From contig NZ_SMKV01000008.1 of the NCBI RefSeq assembly GCF_004348445.1, forward strand, positions 62,001 to 126,000: a stretch of DNA of 64,000 nt. Direction: 5' to 3'. The position numbers and the translations under genes were made by a program. Source of the stretch: Saccharopolyspora aridisoli. Its GTDB lineage: Bacteria; Actinomycetota; Actinomycetes; Mycobacteriales; Pseudonocardiaceae. The stretch's first letter is position 1. Each line of letters opens with the position of its first letter. Shown one piece after another: positions 42,875 through 51,831 of the stretch. The notes beneath the pieces were generated by a model. It searched no databases and was not told the DNA's origin. It saw nothing but the letters and a program-made list of their open reading frames with translations.

Positions 42875-43461
42875 GAAAGCTCCTGGTGCGGCTCGGCCTG
42901 ATGACGGCCGTGCTGGCGATGCTCGGTGGCTGCGCCACCGAGGGCGACGACTCGAGCAAGGCGGGCGGCGAGTTCACCTTCGTCTCGCCCGGCGGGCAGA
43001 CGCGCATCTTCTACCCGGCGGGTGAGCGGGGCCGGATCAGCCACCTCTCCGGCGACGACCTGCTCAAACCCGGGAAGCAGCTGGGAATTCAGGACTTCCA
43101 GGGCCAGGTCGTGGTGCTCAACATCTGGGGCTCCTGGTGCGGTCCGTGCCGTTCGGAGGCCGACGACCTGCAGGCCGTGCAGGACAAGCTCGGTCCGCAG
43201 GGCGTGCAGGTGCTGGGCATCGACGTGCGGGACAACCAGAGCGCGGCGGCGGACTTCCACCGCGACCGCGGCCTGAGCTACCCGTCGATCTTCGACCCGG
43301 CAGGCCGCACGCTGCTCTCGCTGCGCCAGTTCCCGCGCAGCACCGTGCCGGCCACGATCGTCCTCGACCGCCAGCACCGGGTCGCGGCGATCTTCCTGAC
43401 CGAGATGCTGGAGAGCGAACTGCTCCCCGAGGTGCAGAAGATCGCTTCCGAGCCTGCGTAG
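42871..43461 (+). CDS. Lipoprotein TlpA/ResA-like thioredoxin
   Basis: 196 residues from ATG 42871. Lipobox LGGC (Cys21), so it is anchored outside the membrane. Thioredoxin fold with LNIWGSWCGPCRSE (Cys90, Cys93) and cis-Pro in RSTVPATIVLD. It probably reduces apocytochrome c or another exported disulfide in the cytochrome c maturation system with ccdA, resB and ccsB. Coupled to the upstream gene. A partial dispersed repeat follows its stop. Confidence 0.9.
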   Translation: MRKLLVRLGLMTAVLAMLGGCATEGDDSSKAGGEFTFVSPGGQTRIFYPAGERGRISHLSGDDLLKPGKQLGIQDFQGQVVVLNIWGSWCGPCRSEADDLQAVQDKLGPQGVQVLGIDVRDNQSAAADFHRDRGLSYPSIFDPAGRTLLSLRQFPRSTVPATIVLDRQHRVAAIFLTEMLESELLPEVQKIASEPA

Positions 43462-43489
43462 GTGCTTGCTGCGTCCCCCTGGCCTCGTT

Positions 43490-43545
43490 GCTCGCGGTGC
43501 GGGTAGCGACACCTGGGCGGCCTTCTAGCTCCGGTTCTGAACTGC
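43490..43545 (+). repeat. Dispersed 3'-flanking repeat, partial copy (first third)
   Basis: TGCTCGCGGTGCGGGTAGCG and CCTTCTAGCTCCGG match the first 60 bases of the copy just downstream. The 43462-43944 gap holds this fragment and the full copy at 43581, then about 195 bases with the ccdA -10 and no gene. Confidence 0.65.
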
Positions 43546-43580
43546 TCGACCGGGTTTACTGCAACTCTTAGTGGTCTCTC

Positions 43581-43748
43581 TGCTCAGCGGTGCGGGTGGC
43601 GGAACCTGACACGCCTTCTGGCTCCGGGATCCGAGACGCTTAATGCACGGCGCTACGGCTGTCCTCCCCAGAGAGCCGCTCAGAACCCGCGGCTGTGCCG
43701 GTCGATCAGGTGGAGTCTGAGGAAGCGGCTTCGCCGGTTGCCTGACGG
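43581..43748 (+). repeat. Dispersed 3'-flanking repeat, full copy before ccdA
   Basis: About 168 bp from TGCTCAGCGGTGCGGGTGG to GGTTGCCTGACGG. It contains the hairpin GGCTTCGCC and blocks shared with 49030-49208, such as CTCCGGGA, GCTACGGCTGTCCTC, CAGAACCCGCGG and GCCTGACGG. This is one of the two best-preserved copies. Confidence 0.85.
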
Positions 43749-43944
43749 TGGTTGGGGCTGATGGCCCGATGCCGGTAGTTGTGAGTTGTGCCTCTCGGTG
43801 GTGGACGTTGGTCCTGAAATGGGTGGGACCCACGTCCTCCTGGTGCGCGGTTCGTGCCTGGGCATTGCCTTCACCTGGGGGTTCGTGGGCTGGTTCACCG
43901 AGCCCGGTGCGTGAGGGCGACGTCGGCTTTCCTACCCTCGAAGC

Positions 43945-44727
43945 GTGAACCCCACCGAGCTCGCCGCGTCCGGACCGCTGCTGTTCGCGGCGGCGATCGC
44001 GGCGCTCGCCGGGGCGATCAGCTTCGCCTCGCCCTGCGTGGTCCCGCTGGTGCCCGGCTACCTGGCGTACCTCGCCGGCGTCGTGGGCGCCGACTCGCCG
44101 CCGGTCGACGAAGCCGAAGCCGAGGAGAACCGGCGCGGTCGCTGGCGGGTGGCCGGGGCCGCGCTGCTGTTCGTGGCCGGTTTCAGCGTCGTGTTCGCGG
44201 CCGGAGCGCTGCTGCTGCTCGGTGTGTCCGATGCGCTGCTGACCAACGAGCTGCTGCTGCAGCGCATCGGCGGCGTCGTCACGGTCGCGATGGGCCTGGT
44301 GTTCCTCGGCCTGATCCCCGCCCTGCAGCGGGACGTGCGGATGCACCGCGTGCCTCGCGCAGGGGTGTGGGGCGCGCCGCTGCTCGGCGCGGTGTTCGGC
44401 CTCGGTTGGACCCCGTGCCTGGGACCGACTCTGGTGGGCGTCATCTCGGTCGCCGCGGGTACCGATGTGGACACCGGCACCGCGCTGCGCGGAATCCTGC
44501 TGGTGCTCGCCTACTGCGTCGGCCTCGGAGTCCCGTTCGTGCTGCTGGCCCTGGGCGCCCGCTGGGCGGTGCGCAGCGCGGGCTGGCTGCGGCGGCGCGG
44601 CCGCGCGATCCAGATCGCGGGCGGAGTGCTGCTGGTGGTGGTGGGTCTGCTGCTCGTCACCGGTCTGTGGGGAGAGCTGATCTCGATGCTTCGTGGCCCG
44701 ATCGCCGGATTCGAGACGCCGATCTGA
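43945..44727 (+). CDS. ccdA: Cytochrome c biogenesis protein CcdA (DsbD family)
   Basis: Passes electrons from cytosolic thioredoxin across the membrane for cytochrome c maturation. 260 residues from GTG 43945. Six hydrophobic helices; the paired cysteines lie in ASPCVVPLVPGYL (about residue 31) and LGWTPCLGPTL (about residue 158). TACCCT ends 6 nt before the GTG, so this transcript may be leaderless. The stop overlaps resB (TGATG). Confidence 0.93.
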   Translation: MNPTELAASGPLLFAAAIAALAGAISFASPCVVPLVPGYLAYLAGVVGADSPPVDEAEAEENRRGRWRVAGAALLFVAGFSVVFAAGALLLLGVSDALLTNELLLQRIGGVVTVAMGLVFLGLIPALQRDVRMHRVPRAGVWGAPLLGAVFGLGWTPCLGPTLVGVISVAAGTDVDTGTALRGILLVLAYCVGLGVPFVLLALGARWAVRSAGWLRRRGRAIQIAGGVLLVVVGLLLVTGLWGELISMLRGPIAGFETPI

Positions 44728-46352
44728 TGCGCGACCACCTCAAGACCGCCCTAGCTCTCCTGCGCAACACCTGGCGCGGGCTGACGTCCATGCGCACCGC
44801 GCTGGTGCTGCTCTTCCTGCTGGCCATGGCCGCGCTGCCGGGTGCGCTGATCCCGCAGCGCTCGCTGAACCGGTCCGAAGTGGACAAGTACTTCCAGCAG
44901 TACCCGGACATCGCTCCGCTGCTGGACAAGATCGGCATGTTCGAGGTCTTCAGCTCGGTCTGGTTCGCCTCGATCTACGTGCTGCTGTTCACCTCGCTGA
45001 TCGGCTGCCTGCTGCCGCGCTGCTGGGAGTACTACAAGCAGTGGCGCAGCAAGCCGGTCCGCACCCCGCGGAACCTGGGTCGGCTGCCGCACCACGCGGA
45101 GAAGACGCTCGACGGCACCTCCGTCGACGAGGCCATCGCCGCGGCGAAGACTCGGCTGCACGGCTGGCGGATGGTCGAGCACACCGAGAGCGACGGAGCC
45201 CGGTCGATCAGCGCCGAGCGCGGATTCCTCCGCGAGATCGGCAACTTGGTGTTCCACTTCGCGCTGGTCGGGCTGCTGATCGGCCTCGCGGGCGGCAAGC
45301 TCTACGGCTACGAGGGGCAGGTCATCGTGGTGGCCGACGGCTCCGAGTTCTGCAACTCCGGCACCTACAACTACGACTCGTTCCGCGCGGGACTGTCGGT
45401 CGACGGCACCCAGCTGTCCCCGTTCTGCGTCAAGGTCGACGACTTCGACGTCGACTACCAGCCCAACGGCCAGGTGGCCAACTACCGCGTGGGCATGCAG
45501 TACCAGTCCGGCGAGGGGCTGGAGACGAACACCTGGCAGCCCTACACGCTGCAGGTCAACCACCCGCTGCGCACCGCTGGTGACCGGATCTACCTGACCG
45601 GCAACGGCTACGCGCCCCGGTTCACCGTGACCTGGCCGGACGGCCAGCAGCGCACCAGTCTTGTGCAGTGGCAGCCGATGTCGCCGCAGACGATGCTGTC
45701 GCAGGGCGCCACCAAGTTCGACCAGCCCGGCGTGACCGACGAGGTGCAGCGCAGGCAGAGCCAGCTGGCCATCACCGGCCTGTTCGCGCCGACGGCGGCG
45801 TTCGACGGCAAGATCCTCAGCTCCGGGTTCCCCGATCTGCTGGACCCGACCGCGGCCATCGACGTGATGCGCGGCGACCTGGGTCTGGACTCCGGGCGCG
45901 GTCAGTCGATCTTCGGCGTCGACCAGTCGATGGTCGAGCAGGGCAGGCTCAACCGGGTCGCCCGCGAGAACGTCCGCGTCGGCGAAGAGATCCGCCTCGA
46001 CGATGGCACCACGGTGCGCTTCGACGGCGTCGAGCGCTGGGCGAACCTGCAGGTCTCGCACGATCCGTTCCAGACATCGGTGCTGGCCTTCGCGGTGCTC
46101 ATCATCTTCGGACTCGGCACCTCGCTGATCGTCAAGCGCCGCCGCATCTGGGTGCGGGCCGCTCCGCACCCGGAATCCGGCGAAAGCCCCGCCGCGCGTA
46201 CCGTTGTCGAGGTCGGCGGGCTCGCCCGCACCGACCAGGCCGGGTACGGCGAGGAGTTCGCCCGGATCGCCGATGACCTGCTCGGTGCGGATGTCGACCA
46301 CTCGCCCCAGCCCCGCGCGGACGCTGGGACCGCGCGCGAAAGGAAGAGCTGA
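44727..46352 (+). CDS. resB: Cytochrome c biogenesis protein ResB
   Basis: Holds the apocytochrome partner in the CcsBA-type (system II) heme-attachment complex. 541 residues, coupled at both ends (TGATG). Helices at about 22-45, 75-97 and 172-195, a large extracytoplasmic domain (about 200-445) and a last helix at about 452-472 (VLAFAVLIIFGLGTSLIV). The conserved start GLTSMRTALVLLFLLA fits the ResB family. Confidence 0.93.
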   Translation: MRDHLKTALALLRNTWRGLTSMRTALVLLFLLAMAALPGALIPQRSLNRSEVDKYFQQYPDIAPLLDKIGMFEVFSSVWFASIYVLLFTSLIGCLLPRCWEYYKQWRSKPVRTPRNLGRLPHHAEKTLDGTSVDEAIAAAKTRLHGWRMVEHTESDGARSISAERGFLREIGNLVFHFALVGLLIGLAGGKLYGYEGQVIVVADGSEFCNSGTYNYDSFRAGLSVDGTQLSPFCVKVDDFDVDYQPNGQVANYRVGMQYQSGEGLETNTWQPYTLQVNHPLRTAGDRIYLTGNGYAPRFTVTWPDGQQRTSLVQWQPMSPQTMLSQGATKFDQPGVTDEVQRRQSQLAITGLFAPTAAFDGKILSSGFPDLLDPTAAIDVMRGDLGLDSGRGQSIFGVDQSMVEQGRLNRVARENVRVGEEIRLDDGTTVRFDGVERWANLQVSHDPFQTSVLAFAVLIIFGLGTSLIVKRRRIWVRAAPHPESGESPAARTVVEVGGLARTDQAGYGEEFARIADDLLGADVDHSPQPRADAGTARERKS

Positions 46353-47350
46353 TGCCGGTCAACGAGACGCTGTCGAACTACAGCGACATGGCCTACGCCA
46401 CCTCGGTGGTCATCTACATCGCGGCCATGCTGCTGTACTTCGGCGAGTTCGCCTACGGCAGGGTCGCCACTGCCACCCGGACCCGCGAAGCCGCCCTGGT
46501 GGGCGCGGAGAAGTCGTCCGAGGCCAAGGACGTCGTCGGCCACGTCCCGGCTCAGCCCAAGCGGCCGCTGGCCGAGCGGCTCGGCGGCATGGCCGTGTCG
46601 ATGACCGTGCTGGGTGCGCTGGTGCACTTCGTCTCCCTGCTGACCCGCGGTCTGGCCACCGGCCGGGTGCCGTGGGGCAACATGTACGAGTTCGGCTCGG
46701 CGATCTGCTTGGCGGCCGTGGTCGCCTGGCTGATCGTGCTGTTCCGGCAGCTGCGCAACGCGCGCCGCGAGGCCACTCCGGCCCAGCTGCGCGGCCTCGG
46801 CGGATTCCTGATGCTGCCGGTGACGCTGCTGCTGTTCCTCTCCGGCACCGTGCTCTACGCGGAGGCCGCGCCGCTGCAGCCGGCGCTGCAGTCGTACTGG
46901 ATCATCATCCACGTCGCCGCCGCCATCGTCTCCAGCGGCGCGCTCCTGTTCGCCGGTGTCGCCAGCGTCCTCTACCTGCTGCGCTGCCGGTACGAGAACA
47001 ACCCGCTGAAGATGGCGAAGATCGGTTCGCGGCTGCCCACCAGCCAGGCGCTGGACCGGATGGCCTACCGGGCCACCGTGATCATCTTCCCGGTGTGGAC
47101 GTTCGCGATCGTCGCCGGCGCCATCTGGGCGGAGGCCGCGTGGGGCCGGTTCTGGGGTTGGGACCCCAAGGAGACCTGCGCGTTCATCGCTTGGATCGTC
47201 TACGCCGCCTACCTGCACGCGCGCGCGACCGCGGGCTGGCGCGGGGTGCGTTCGGCGTGGATCAACGTCCTCGGCCTGGCCGTGATGATCTTCAACTTGT
47301 TCTTCGTGAACCTCGTCGTCACGGGTCTGCACTCCTACGCCGGGCTGTGA
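46352..47350 (+). CDS. ccsB: c-type cytochrome biogenesis protein CcsB/CcsA
   Basis: Heme-handling membrane protein of the synthetase complex. 332 residues, about eight helices, and the tryptophan-rich heme motif WGWDPKE (about 266-273) with flanking His residues. The order TlpA-like, ccdA, resB, ccsB is that of mycobacteria and other actinobacteria (recalled). Last gene of the operon; the next promoter follows. Confidence 0.95.
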   Translation: MPVNETLSNYSDMAYATSVVIYIAAMLLYFGEFAYGRVATATRTREAALVGAEKSSEAKDVVGHVPAQPKRPLAERLGGMAVSMTVLGALVHFVSLLTRGLATGRVPWGNMYEFGSAICLAAVVAWLIVLFRQLRNARREATPAQLRGLGGFLMLPVTLLLFLSGTVLYAEAAPLQPALQSYWIIIHVAAAIVSSGALLFAGVASVLYLLRCRYENNPLKMAKIGSRLPTSQALDRMAYRATVIIFPVWTFAIVAGAIWAEAAWGRFWGWDPKETCAFIAWIVYAAYLHARATAGWRGVRSAWINVLGLAVMIFNLFFVNLVVTGLHSYAGL

Positions 47351-47543
47351 GCAGCACTCGATCCGGCGTTCGCAGGAGTGCGACGGCGCGTTCGGCTCGC
47401 AGCCGTGGCGCGAATCGCGTTTGGTGACGTGAGGAACCCGCGGCGCCTACCTGCCACCTATGGTGACTGGGGGTGTGCGTGGGTTTAGGTTGCTGTGCGC
47501 AAGCGCGGTACAGCTCGGCTCGAACGTTGGAGGGACGGCGACG

Positions 47544-49016
47544 GTGACGGGACAGTACGAAGAGCCCGAGACGAGGCGGGACGCCGGTGCTGTCCCGCCG
47601 GAGGCAGACGGCCCGGCGGGCACCGAGGCCGGGAGCAAGACCGGCGGCAACGGTTCCTACACCGACCCGGAGACCCGGCCGCACCAGCCCAAGCCGGTTC
47701 CGGAGCACCCCGAACCGTCGTACGTGGACCCGTCGCAGCCCGACGTGTCCGGTCCCTTCCCGGTCGCGGGCACCCCGCAGCCGTACTACCCGAGCGGAGC
47801 GCCGGTGTACCCCGACCCGTCCCAGTCAGATCCGCACCCGCAGCAGCAGCCGTGGCCCGGTTACCCGGGGAACCATTCCGGACCCCACCAGGTCTCGGGC
47901 CCCCACCAGGTCTCGGGCCCGCACCCGGTCGCGGAGGGCGGCTCCGGGCCGGTTCCGGTGAGCCCGTACGCGCCCGTCTCGGGCGGTCCGTCCGGGCCGT
48001 TCCCGACCGGCCAGCCGTACCCGCAGCAGCCGCCCCAGCAGCCCGGTCCGCAACAGCCGGGTCACCAGCAGCCGCAGCCGAACGCCGACCTGTCGTCCGC
48101 ACAGCTGCTGCGGCAGACCAAGCGGCCGCCGCAGTCCGGCTGGCGCAAGGCCGTCTACTTGGCCAGCGGTAAGACGGTCAACTTCGGCGAGGGACCGACC
48201 GACCGCCGACGCCGCGAGCTCATCACGCGGATCAACCAGCCGCTGCAGGGCTGCTACAAGATCGCGATGCTCAGCCTCAAGGGCGGCGTCGGCAAGACCA
48301 CCGCGACCGCCACGCTCGGTGCGACCTTCGCCTCGCTGCGCGGCGATCGGGTCATCGCCGTCGACGCGAACCCGGACCGGGGCACGCTGAGCCAGAAGAT
48401 CCCGCTGGAGACCACCGCGACCGTCCGGCACCTGCTGCGCGACGCGCACCGGATCCGCCGCTACAGCGACGTCCGCTCCTACACCTCGCAGGGCCCGAGC
48501 CGACTGGAAATCCTCGCCAGCGAGCAGGACCCGGCCGTGTCCGAGGCGTTCAGCGAGGACGACTACCGGCGCACCGTGACGCTGCTGGAGCACTTCTACA
48601 ACGTGGTGCTCACCGACTGCGGCACCGGTCTGATGCACTCGGCCATGAAGGGCGTGCTGGACGTCGCCGACTCGCTGGTGATCGTCTCCTCCAGCTCGAT
48701 CGACGGCGCCCGCAGCGCTTCGGCCACTTTGGACTGGCTCGACGCCCACGGCTACGGCGACCTGGTCTCCCGCTCCGTTGCCGTGATCAACTCGGTGCGC
48801 CCGGCATCGGGCAAGGTCGACGTGGACAAGCTCGGCGCCCACTTCGCGTCCCGCTGCCGCGCCGTTTCGCGCATCCCGTTCGACCCGCACCTGGAAGAGG
48901 GTGCGGAGGTCGAACTCGACCAGCTGGCGGCTCCGACGCGGATGGCGTTGCTGGAGTTGGCAGCGATGGTCGCCGACGACTTCCCCCACGCTCCTGGGCG
49001 TCAGGCTCAGTCCTAG
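47544..49016 (+). CDS. MinD/ParA-like ATPase with Pro/Gln-rich N-terminus (Rv0530-like)
   Basis: 490 residues from GTG 47544, with GGAGGG nine bases upstream. The first 190 residues are Pro/Gln/Ser-rich with the near repeat GPHQVS. The ATPase core has the deviant Walker A KGGVGKTT (about 246-253), IAVDANPDRG and a VVLTDCGTGL switch. EspI-like proteins linked to type VII secretion share this shape; no ESX genes are nearby, so that role is uncertain. A dispersed repeat copy follows its stop. Confidence 0.85.
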   Translation: MTGQYEEPETRRDAGAVPPEADGPAGTEAGSKTGGNGSYTDPETRPHQPKPVPEHPEPSYVDPSQPDVSGPFPVAGTPQPYYPSGAPVYPDPSQSDPHPQQQPWPGYPGNHSGPHQVSGPHQVSGPHPVAEGGSGPVPVSPYAPVSGGPSGPFPTGQPYPQQPPQQPGPQQPGHQQPQPNADLSSAQLLRQTKRPPQSGWRKAVYLASGKTVNFGEGPTDRRRRELITRINQPLQGCYKIAMLSLKGGVGKTTATATLGATFASLRGDRVIAVDANPDRGTLSQKIPLETTATVRHLLRDAHRIRRYSDVRSYTSQGPSRLEILASEQDPAVSEAFSEDDYRRTVTLLEHFYNVVLTDCGTGLMHSAMKGVLDVADSLVIVSSSSIDGARSASATLDWLDAHGYGDLVSRSVAVINSVRPASGKVDVDKLGAHFASRCRAVSRIPFDPHLEEGAEVELDQLAAPTRMALLELAAMVADDFPHAPGRQAQS

Positions 49017-49029
49017 GGCTCCGTGCCTG

Positions 49030-49208
49030 GTGCGCTCAGCGGTGCGTTCGCAGCAACCTCAGTCGCCTCCTGGCTCCGGGAATCGCGACTCGAGCACGTC
49101 GATGCGCGCGGCGCTGCGGCTGTCCTCGCCAGAAGACGTCTGAGAATCCGCGGCGGTGCCTGCTGCTTCGGGGGTGCTGAGCGAGCGGCTTCGCCGCTTG
49201 CCTGACGG
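49030..49208 (+). repeat. Dispersed 3'-flanking repeat, full copy after the MinD-like gene
   Basis: About 178 bp, best aligned with the copy at 43581. It ends with the hairpin AGCGGC-TTC-GCCGCT and GCCTGACGG and starts about 15 bp after the stop codon. It fills the gap to the minus-strand gene ending at 49211. Confidence 0.85.
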
Positions 49209-49210
49209 GA

Positions 49211-49408
49211 TCACTCGAGGCCGCCGTCCTCTTCTGCGCGGCGCTGGTTCTTGCGTTGTTCTTCGGCGATCCTGCGGAGGAATTCCGGGTCGTCGTCGGG
49301 TGCCACGGGGGCTCTGCGGGCGCGGGGCGCGGCGACCTGCGGGCCGAACGCCTTCCACATCAGCACAGCGATGGTGAGCGCGCCAATGGCGGCGAGGGCA
49401 TAGATCAT
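49211..49408 (-). CDS. Small membrane protein, unknown
   Basis: 65 residues from ATG 49408, with GGAGGTG six bases upstream. One hydrophobic helix (IYALAAIGALTIAVLMW) precedes a charged helix (FLRRIAEEQRKNQRRAEE). It resembles small membrane proteins of unknown function found beside the ccs genes in mycobacteria (weak). Its stop lies just after the repeat at 49030. Confidence 0.7.
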   Translation of the reverse strand: MIYALAAIGALTIAVLMWKAFGPQVAAPRARRAPVAPDDDPEFLRRIAEEQRKNQRRAEEDGGLE

Positions 49409-49494
49409 CGTGGCCACCTCCAACCGTTCCGCTTACGACACTAGCCAATCAGAGCAGGCGGTGTCTTTGTCCGGAGGTGTCCGGTTCGAGCGGG

Positions 49495-49538
49495 GTCCCT
49501 GGTGACGCCTCGTGGATGTGCGAGGCGTCACCAGGGAC
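49495..49538 (-). terminator. Perfect 18-bp hairpin downstream of the BldC-like gene
   Basis: GTCCCTGGTGACGCCTCG pairs with CGAGGCGTCACCAGGGAC over 18 bp with an 8-nt loop, the longest perfect stem in the window. It lies after the BldC-like stop and before the membrane-protein start, both on the minus strand. The rest of the 49409-49730 stretch holds no recognisable gene. Confidence 0.6.
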
Positions 49539-49730
49539 GGCGGTCGTCATCGGCCGGCCGCCGAGCGATCTTCGACCTGGTGCGGTGATCCACGGCTGTT
49601 GCGACTGCTTGTTCGGCGCCTGCAGCGGTGCTCGGTGCACTCACCACGAGGGGTCTGGCGAGTGGGCCTGCGCACCGCCGCGTTGACGTCCGCGCCGCTT
49701 CGAGATGTTCGCCGCTGCCGGACCGGTTGG

Positions 49731-49955
49731 TCAGGCGGTGCGGTTCACATCGTTGGTCAGCTCGGCCAGCAGGGTGCGGACCTCAGACTCGCGGAAGCGA
49801 CGGTGGCCACCGGGGGTGCGGATCGAACCGATCCGGCCGGCGGTCGCCCATCGGGTCACGGTCTTGGGGTCGACCCGGAAGAGCGCCGCGACCTCACCCG
49901 GCGTGAGGAGCTGCTCCTGACCGTTCTGGCGAGGTTGCTGAGTCGACGCGGTCAC
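49731..49955 (-). CDS. bldC: BldC-like developmental regulator
   Basis: 74 residues from GTG 49955, with GGAGGT just upstream. The MerR-like DNA-binding pattern LLTPGEVAALFRVDPKTVTR plus WATAGRIGSIRTPGGHRRFRESEVRTLL matches BldC of Streptomyces, which delays sporulation (family knowledge). The excisionase-like gene at 24978 is a related but different type. Confidence 0.88.
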   Translation of the reverse strand: MTASTQQPRQNGQEQLLTPGEVAALFRVDPKTVTRWATAGRIGSIRTPGGHRRFRESEVRTLLAELTNDVNRTA

Positions 49956-50150
49956 AGGTGACCTCCACTTTTGCGATAACTGGTATTCGGGCATTCCGGT
50001 CGCAATCGTGGCACCTGAAGGGTCAGGTACTCGAACGTTTGGGTTTAGGTAAAGGGAAGGTAAGGGACGAAACCGGCGCTTCGGGCGCTCTGGCCTGCGG
50101 TCCCCGGCCGCCGAATCGGTCGCTGTCAAGGGTGCTCTACCCTGGATGAC

Positions 50151-50525
50151 GTGCGGGAACAGCAGGAGACGAGAACCGACGAGCCCGAGACCGCCGACGT
50201 CAAGATGCCCGGAGCAGGCCCTGAGCAGCCGACCGGCGAGACGTCCGAGGTCAAGCCCAACCTGGCCCGCGACATCGCGCTCTACACCGCAGCCCGGTTC
50301 GGCCTGGTCGCGATCGTCGCGGTGCTGCTGATGCTGGCCCAGGTGCCGGTCCTGGTCGCCATCGCGGTGTCCGTCGTCGTGGTCATGCCGCTGTCGCTGC
50401 TCGTCTTCGGCAAGCTCCGGCGCCGTGTCGCGGTCGGCATGGCCGAGCGCACCGAGGACCGCCGCGAACGCCGCGAGCAGCTGCGCGCCCAACTGCGCGG
50501 CGACGCCCCGGCGGATGCCGAATGA
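50151..50525 (+). CDS. DUF4229 membrane protein
   Basis: 124 residues from GTG 50151; TACCCT ends 7 nt upstream, so the mRNA may be leaderless. Acidic N-terminus, two hydrophobic helices ([20 protein letters not shown] and [19 protein letters not shown]), and a charged tail. Function unknown. The stop is overlapped by the next gene (ATGA). Confidence 0.8.
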   Translation: MREQQETRTDEPETADVKMPGAGPEQPTGETSEVKPNLARDIALYTAARFGLVAIVAVLLMLAQVPVLVAIAVSVVVVMPLSLLVFGKLRRRVAVGMAERTEDRRERREQLRAQLRGDAPADAE

Positions 50526-51619
50526 CCAGCGACCTCGACCGCTCCTGCGAGCGCACGCGAGCCTGGACCAGCGAGGCCGTCCGGATCATCGAGGCCGACG
50601 CGAACCGCAGCGCAGACACCCACCTGCTGCGGTACCCGTTGCCCGCCGAGTGGGGGATCAACCTCTACCTCAAGGACGAGTCAACACATCCGACCGGTTC
50701 GCTCAAGCACCGACTGGCCCGCTCGCTGTTCCTCTACGCCATCTGCAACGGCTGGGTGACCGAGAACACGCCCGTGATCGAGGCTTCGTCCGGATCGACG
50801 GCGGTCTCGGAGGCCTACTTCGCCCGACTGCTCGGGTTGCCGTTCATCGCGGTGATGCCCCGGTCCACCAGCGGCGAGAAGGTCGCGCTCATCGAGTGGC
50901 AGGGCGGCCGCTGCCACTTCGTCGATGAGCCCGGCGCGATCTACACCGAGTCCCGGCTGCTGGCCTCCGAGCTCGGCGGCCACTTCATGGACCAGTTCAC
51001 CAACGCCGAACGCGCCACCGACTGGCGGGGCAACAACAACATCGCGGAGTCGATCTTCGAGCAGCTCGCGCTCGAACCGCACCCGGAACCCGCCTGGATC
51101 GTCGTCGGCGCCGGCACCGGCGGTACCAGCGCCACCATCGGCCGCTACCTGCGCTACCGCAGGCTCGGGACTCGGTTGGCCGTCGTCGACCCGCAGCGCT
51201 CGGTGTTCTTCGAAGCCTGGCGTGACAGCGATTCCTCGCTCACCAGCGACTCCGGCTCGCTCATCGAGGGCATCGGCAGGCCGAGGGTTGAACCGTCGTT
51301 CATCGGGCAGGCCATCGACCGGATGATCAAGGTCCCGGACGCCGCCTCCATCGCGGCCATCCGCTGCACCGAGCAGGTCCTCGGACGCCGCGTCGGCGGC
51401 TCCACCGGGACCAACCTGTGGGGCGTGTTCGCGCTGATCTCGCAGATGCTCGCCGAGGGCCGAGAAGGCAGCATCGTCACGCTGCTCTGCGACGGCGGCG
51501 AGCGCTACACCAACACCTACTTCGACGACCGCTGGGTCGCCGACCAGGGCATGGACCTGGAGACCCCGCGCAAGATCCTGGACCACTTCCACACCACCGG
51601 TGAGTTCCAGGCAGACTAG
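50522..51619 (+). CDS. PLP-dependent cysteine synthase-fold enzyme (Cds1-like)
   Basis: 365 residues from ATG 50522. Beta-family fold II: Schiff-base Lys62 in [28 protein letters not shown], glycine loop [18 protein letters not shown] and terminal [10 protein letters not shown]. Mycobacterial Cds1 (Rv3684, recalled) is a cysteine desulfhydrase; this protein has its layout. It would affect hydrogen sulfide and thiol levels. Coupled to the DUF4229 gene. An inverted fragment of the dispersed repeat follows. Confidence 0.8.
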   Translation: MTSDLDRSCERTRAWTSEAVRIIEADANRSADTHLLRYPLPAEWGINLYLKDESTHPTGSLKHRLARSLFLYAICNGWVTENTPVIEASSGSTAVSEAYFARLLGLPFIAVMPRSTSGEKVALIEWQGGRCHFVDEPGAIYTESRLLASELGGHFMDQFTNAERATDWRGNNNIAESIFEQLALEPHPEPAWIVVGAGTGGTSATIGRYLRYRRLGTRLAVVDPQRSVFFEAWRDSDSSLTSDSGSLIEGIGRPRVEPSFIGQAIDRMIKVPDAASIAAIRCTEQVLGRRVGGSTGTNLWGVFALISQMLAEGREGSIVTLLCDGGERYTNTYFDDRWVADQGMDLETPRKILDHFHTTGEFQAD

Positions 51620-51672
51620 GAGTTGTTCATGAGTGCGGCGGGGGCCGCTGTTCCCGGTGTGGGACTCAGCTG

Positions 51673-51722
51673 GCCCCGCGGCGGGTTCCTCATCGGCTTC
51701 GCGGCGAGGACGCCGCGACCCG
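51673..51722 (-). repeat. Dispersed 3'-flanking repeat, degenerate inverted fragment after the Cds1-like gene
   Basis: CCGCGGCGGGTTCCTCATCGG followed by GGCGAGGACGCCGCGAC resembles the reverse complement of the middle of the 49030 copy (CCGCGGATTCTCAG, GGCGAGGACAGCCGC). Similarity is weak, and about 50 bp long. Confidence 0.4.
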
Positions 51723-51831
51723 TGTGTTGGCATGGATCAGGAGTGGCGCGCGGAGTTCGCGCGCCAGGTCTGGTCCCGCTACCGCACCGCCGAGCAGAGC
51801 AGTTCCTCAACGATCGCGTGGTGGAGGTCCG

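Noticed and set aside
43854-44726. Long frame continuous with resB that extends more than 800 bases upstream
   Set aside because: Upstream of 44727 it is an out-of-frame shadow of ccdA. The ATG at 44727 overlaps the ccdA stop and begins the typical ResB sequence.
47881-47935. Repeated CACCAGGTCTCGGGC read as a possible CRISPR or regulatory repeat
   Set aside because: It is in frame inside the MinD-like gene and encodes GPHQVS repeats in its Pro-rich N-terminus.
51724-51831. Upstream extension of the lipoprotein frame from 51724
   Set aside because: The lipoprotein signal peptide starts directly at GTG 51832; the upstream part overlaps a repeat fragment and shows no coding signal.
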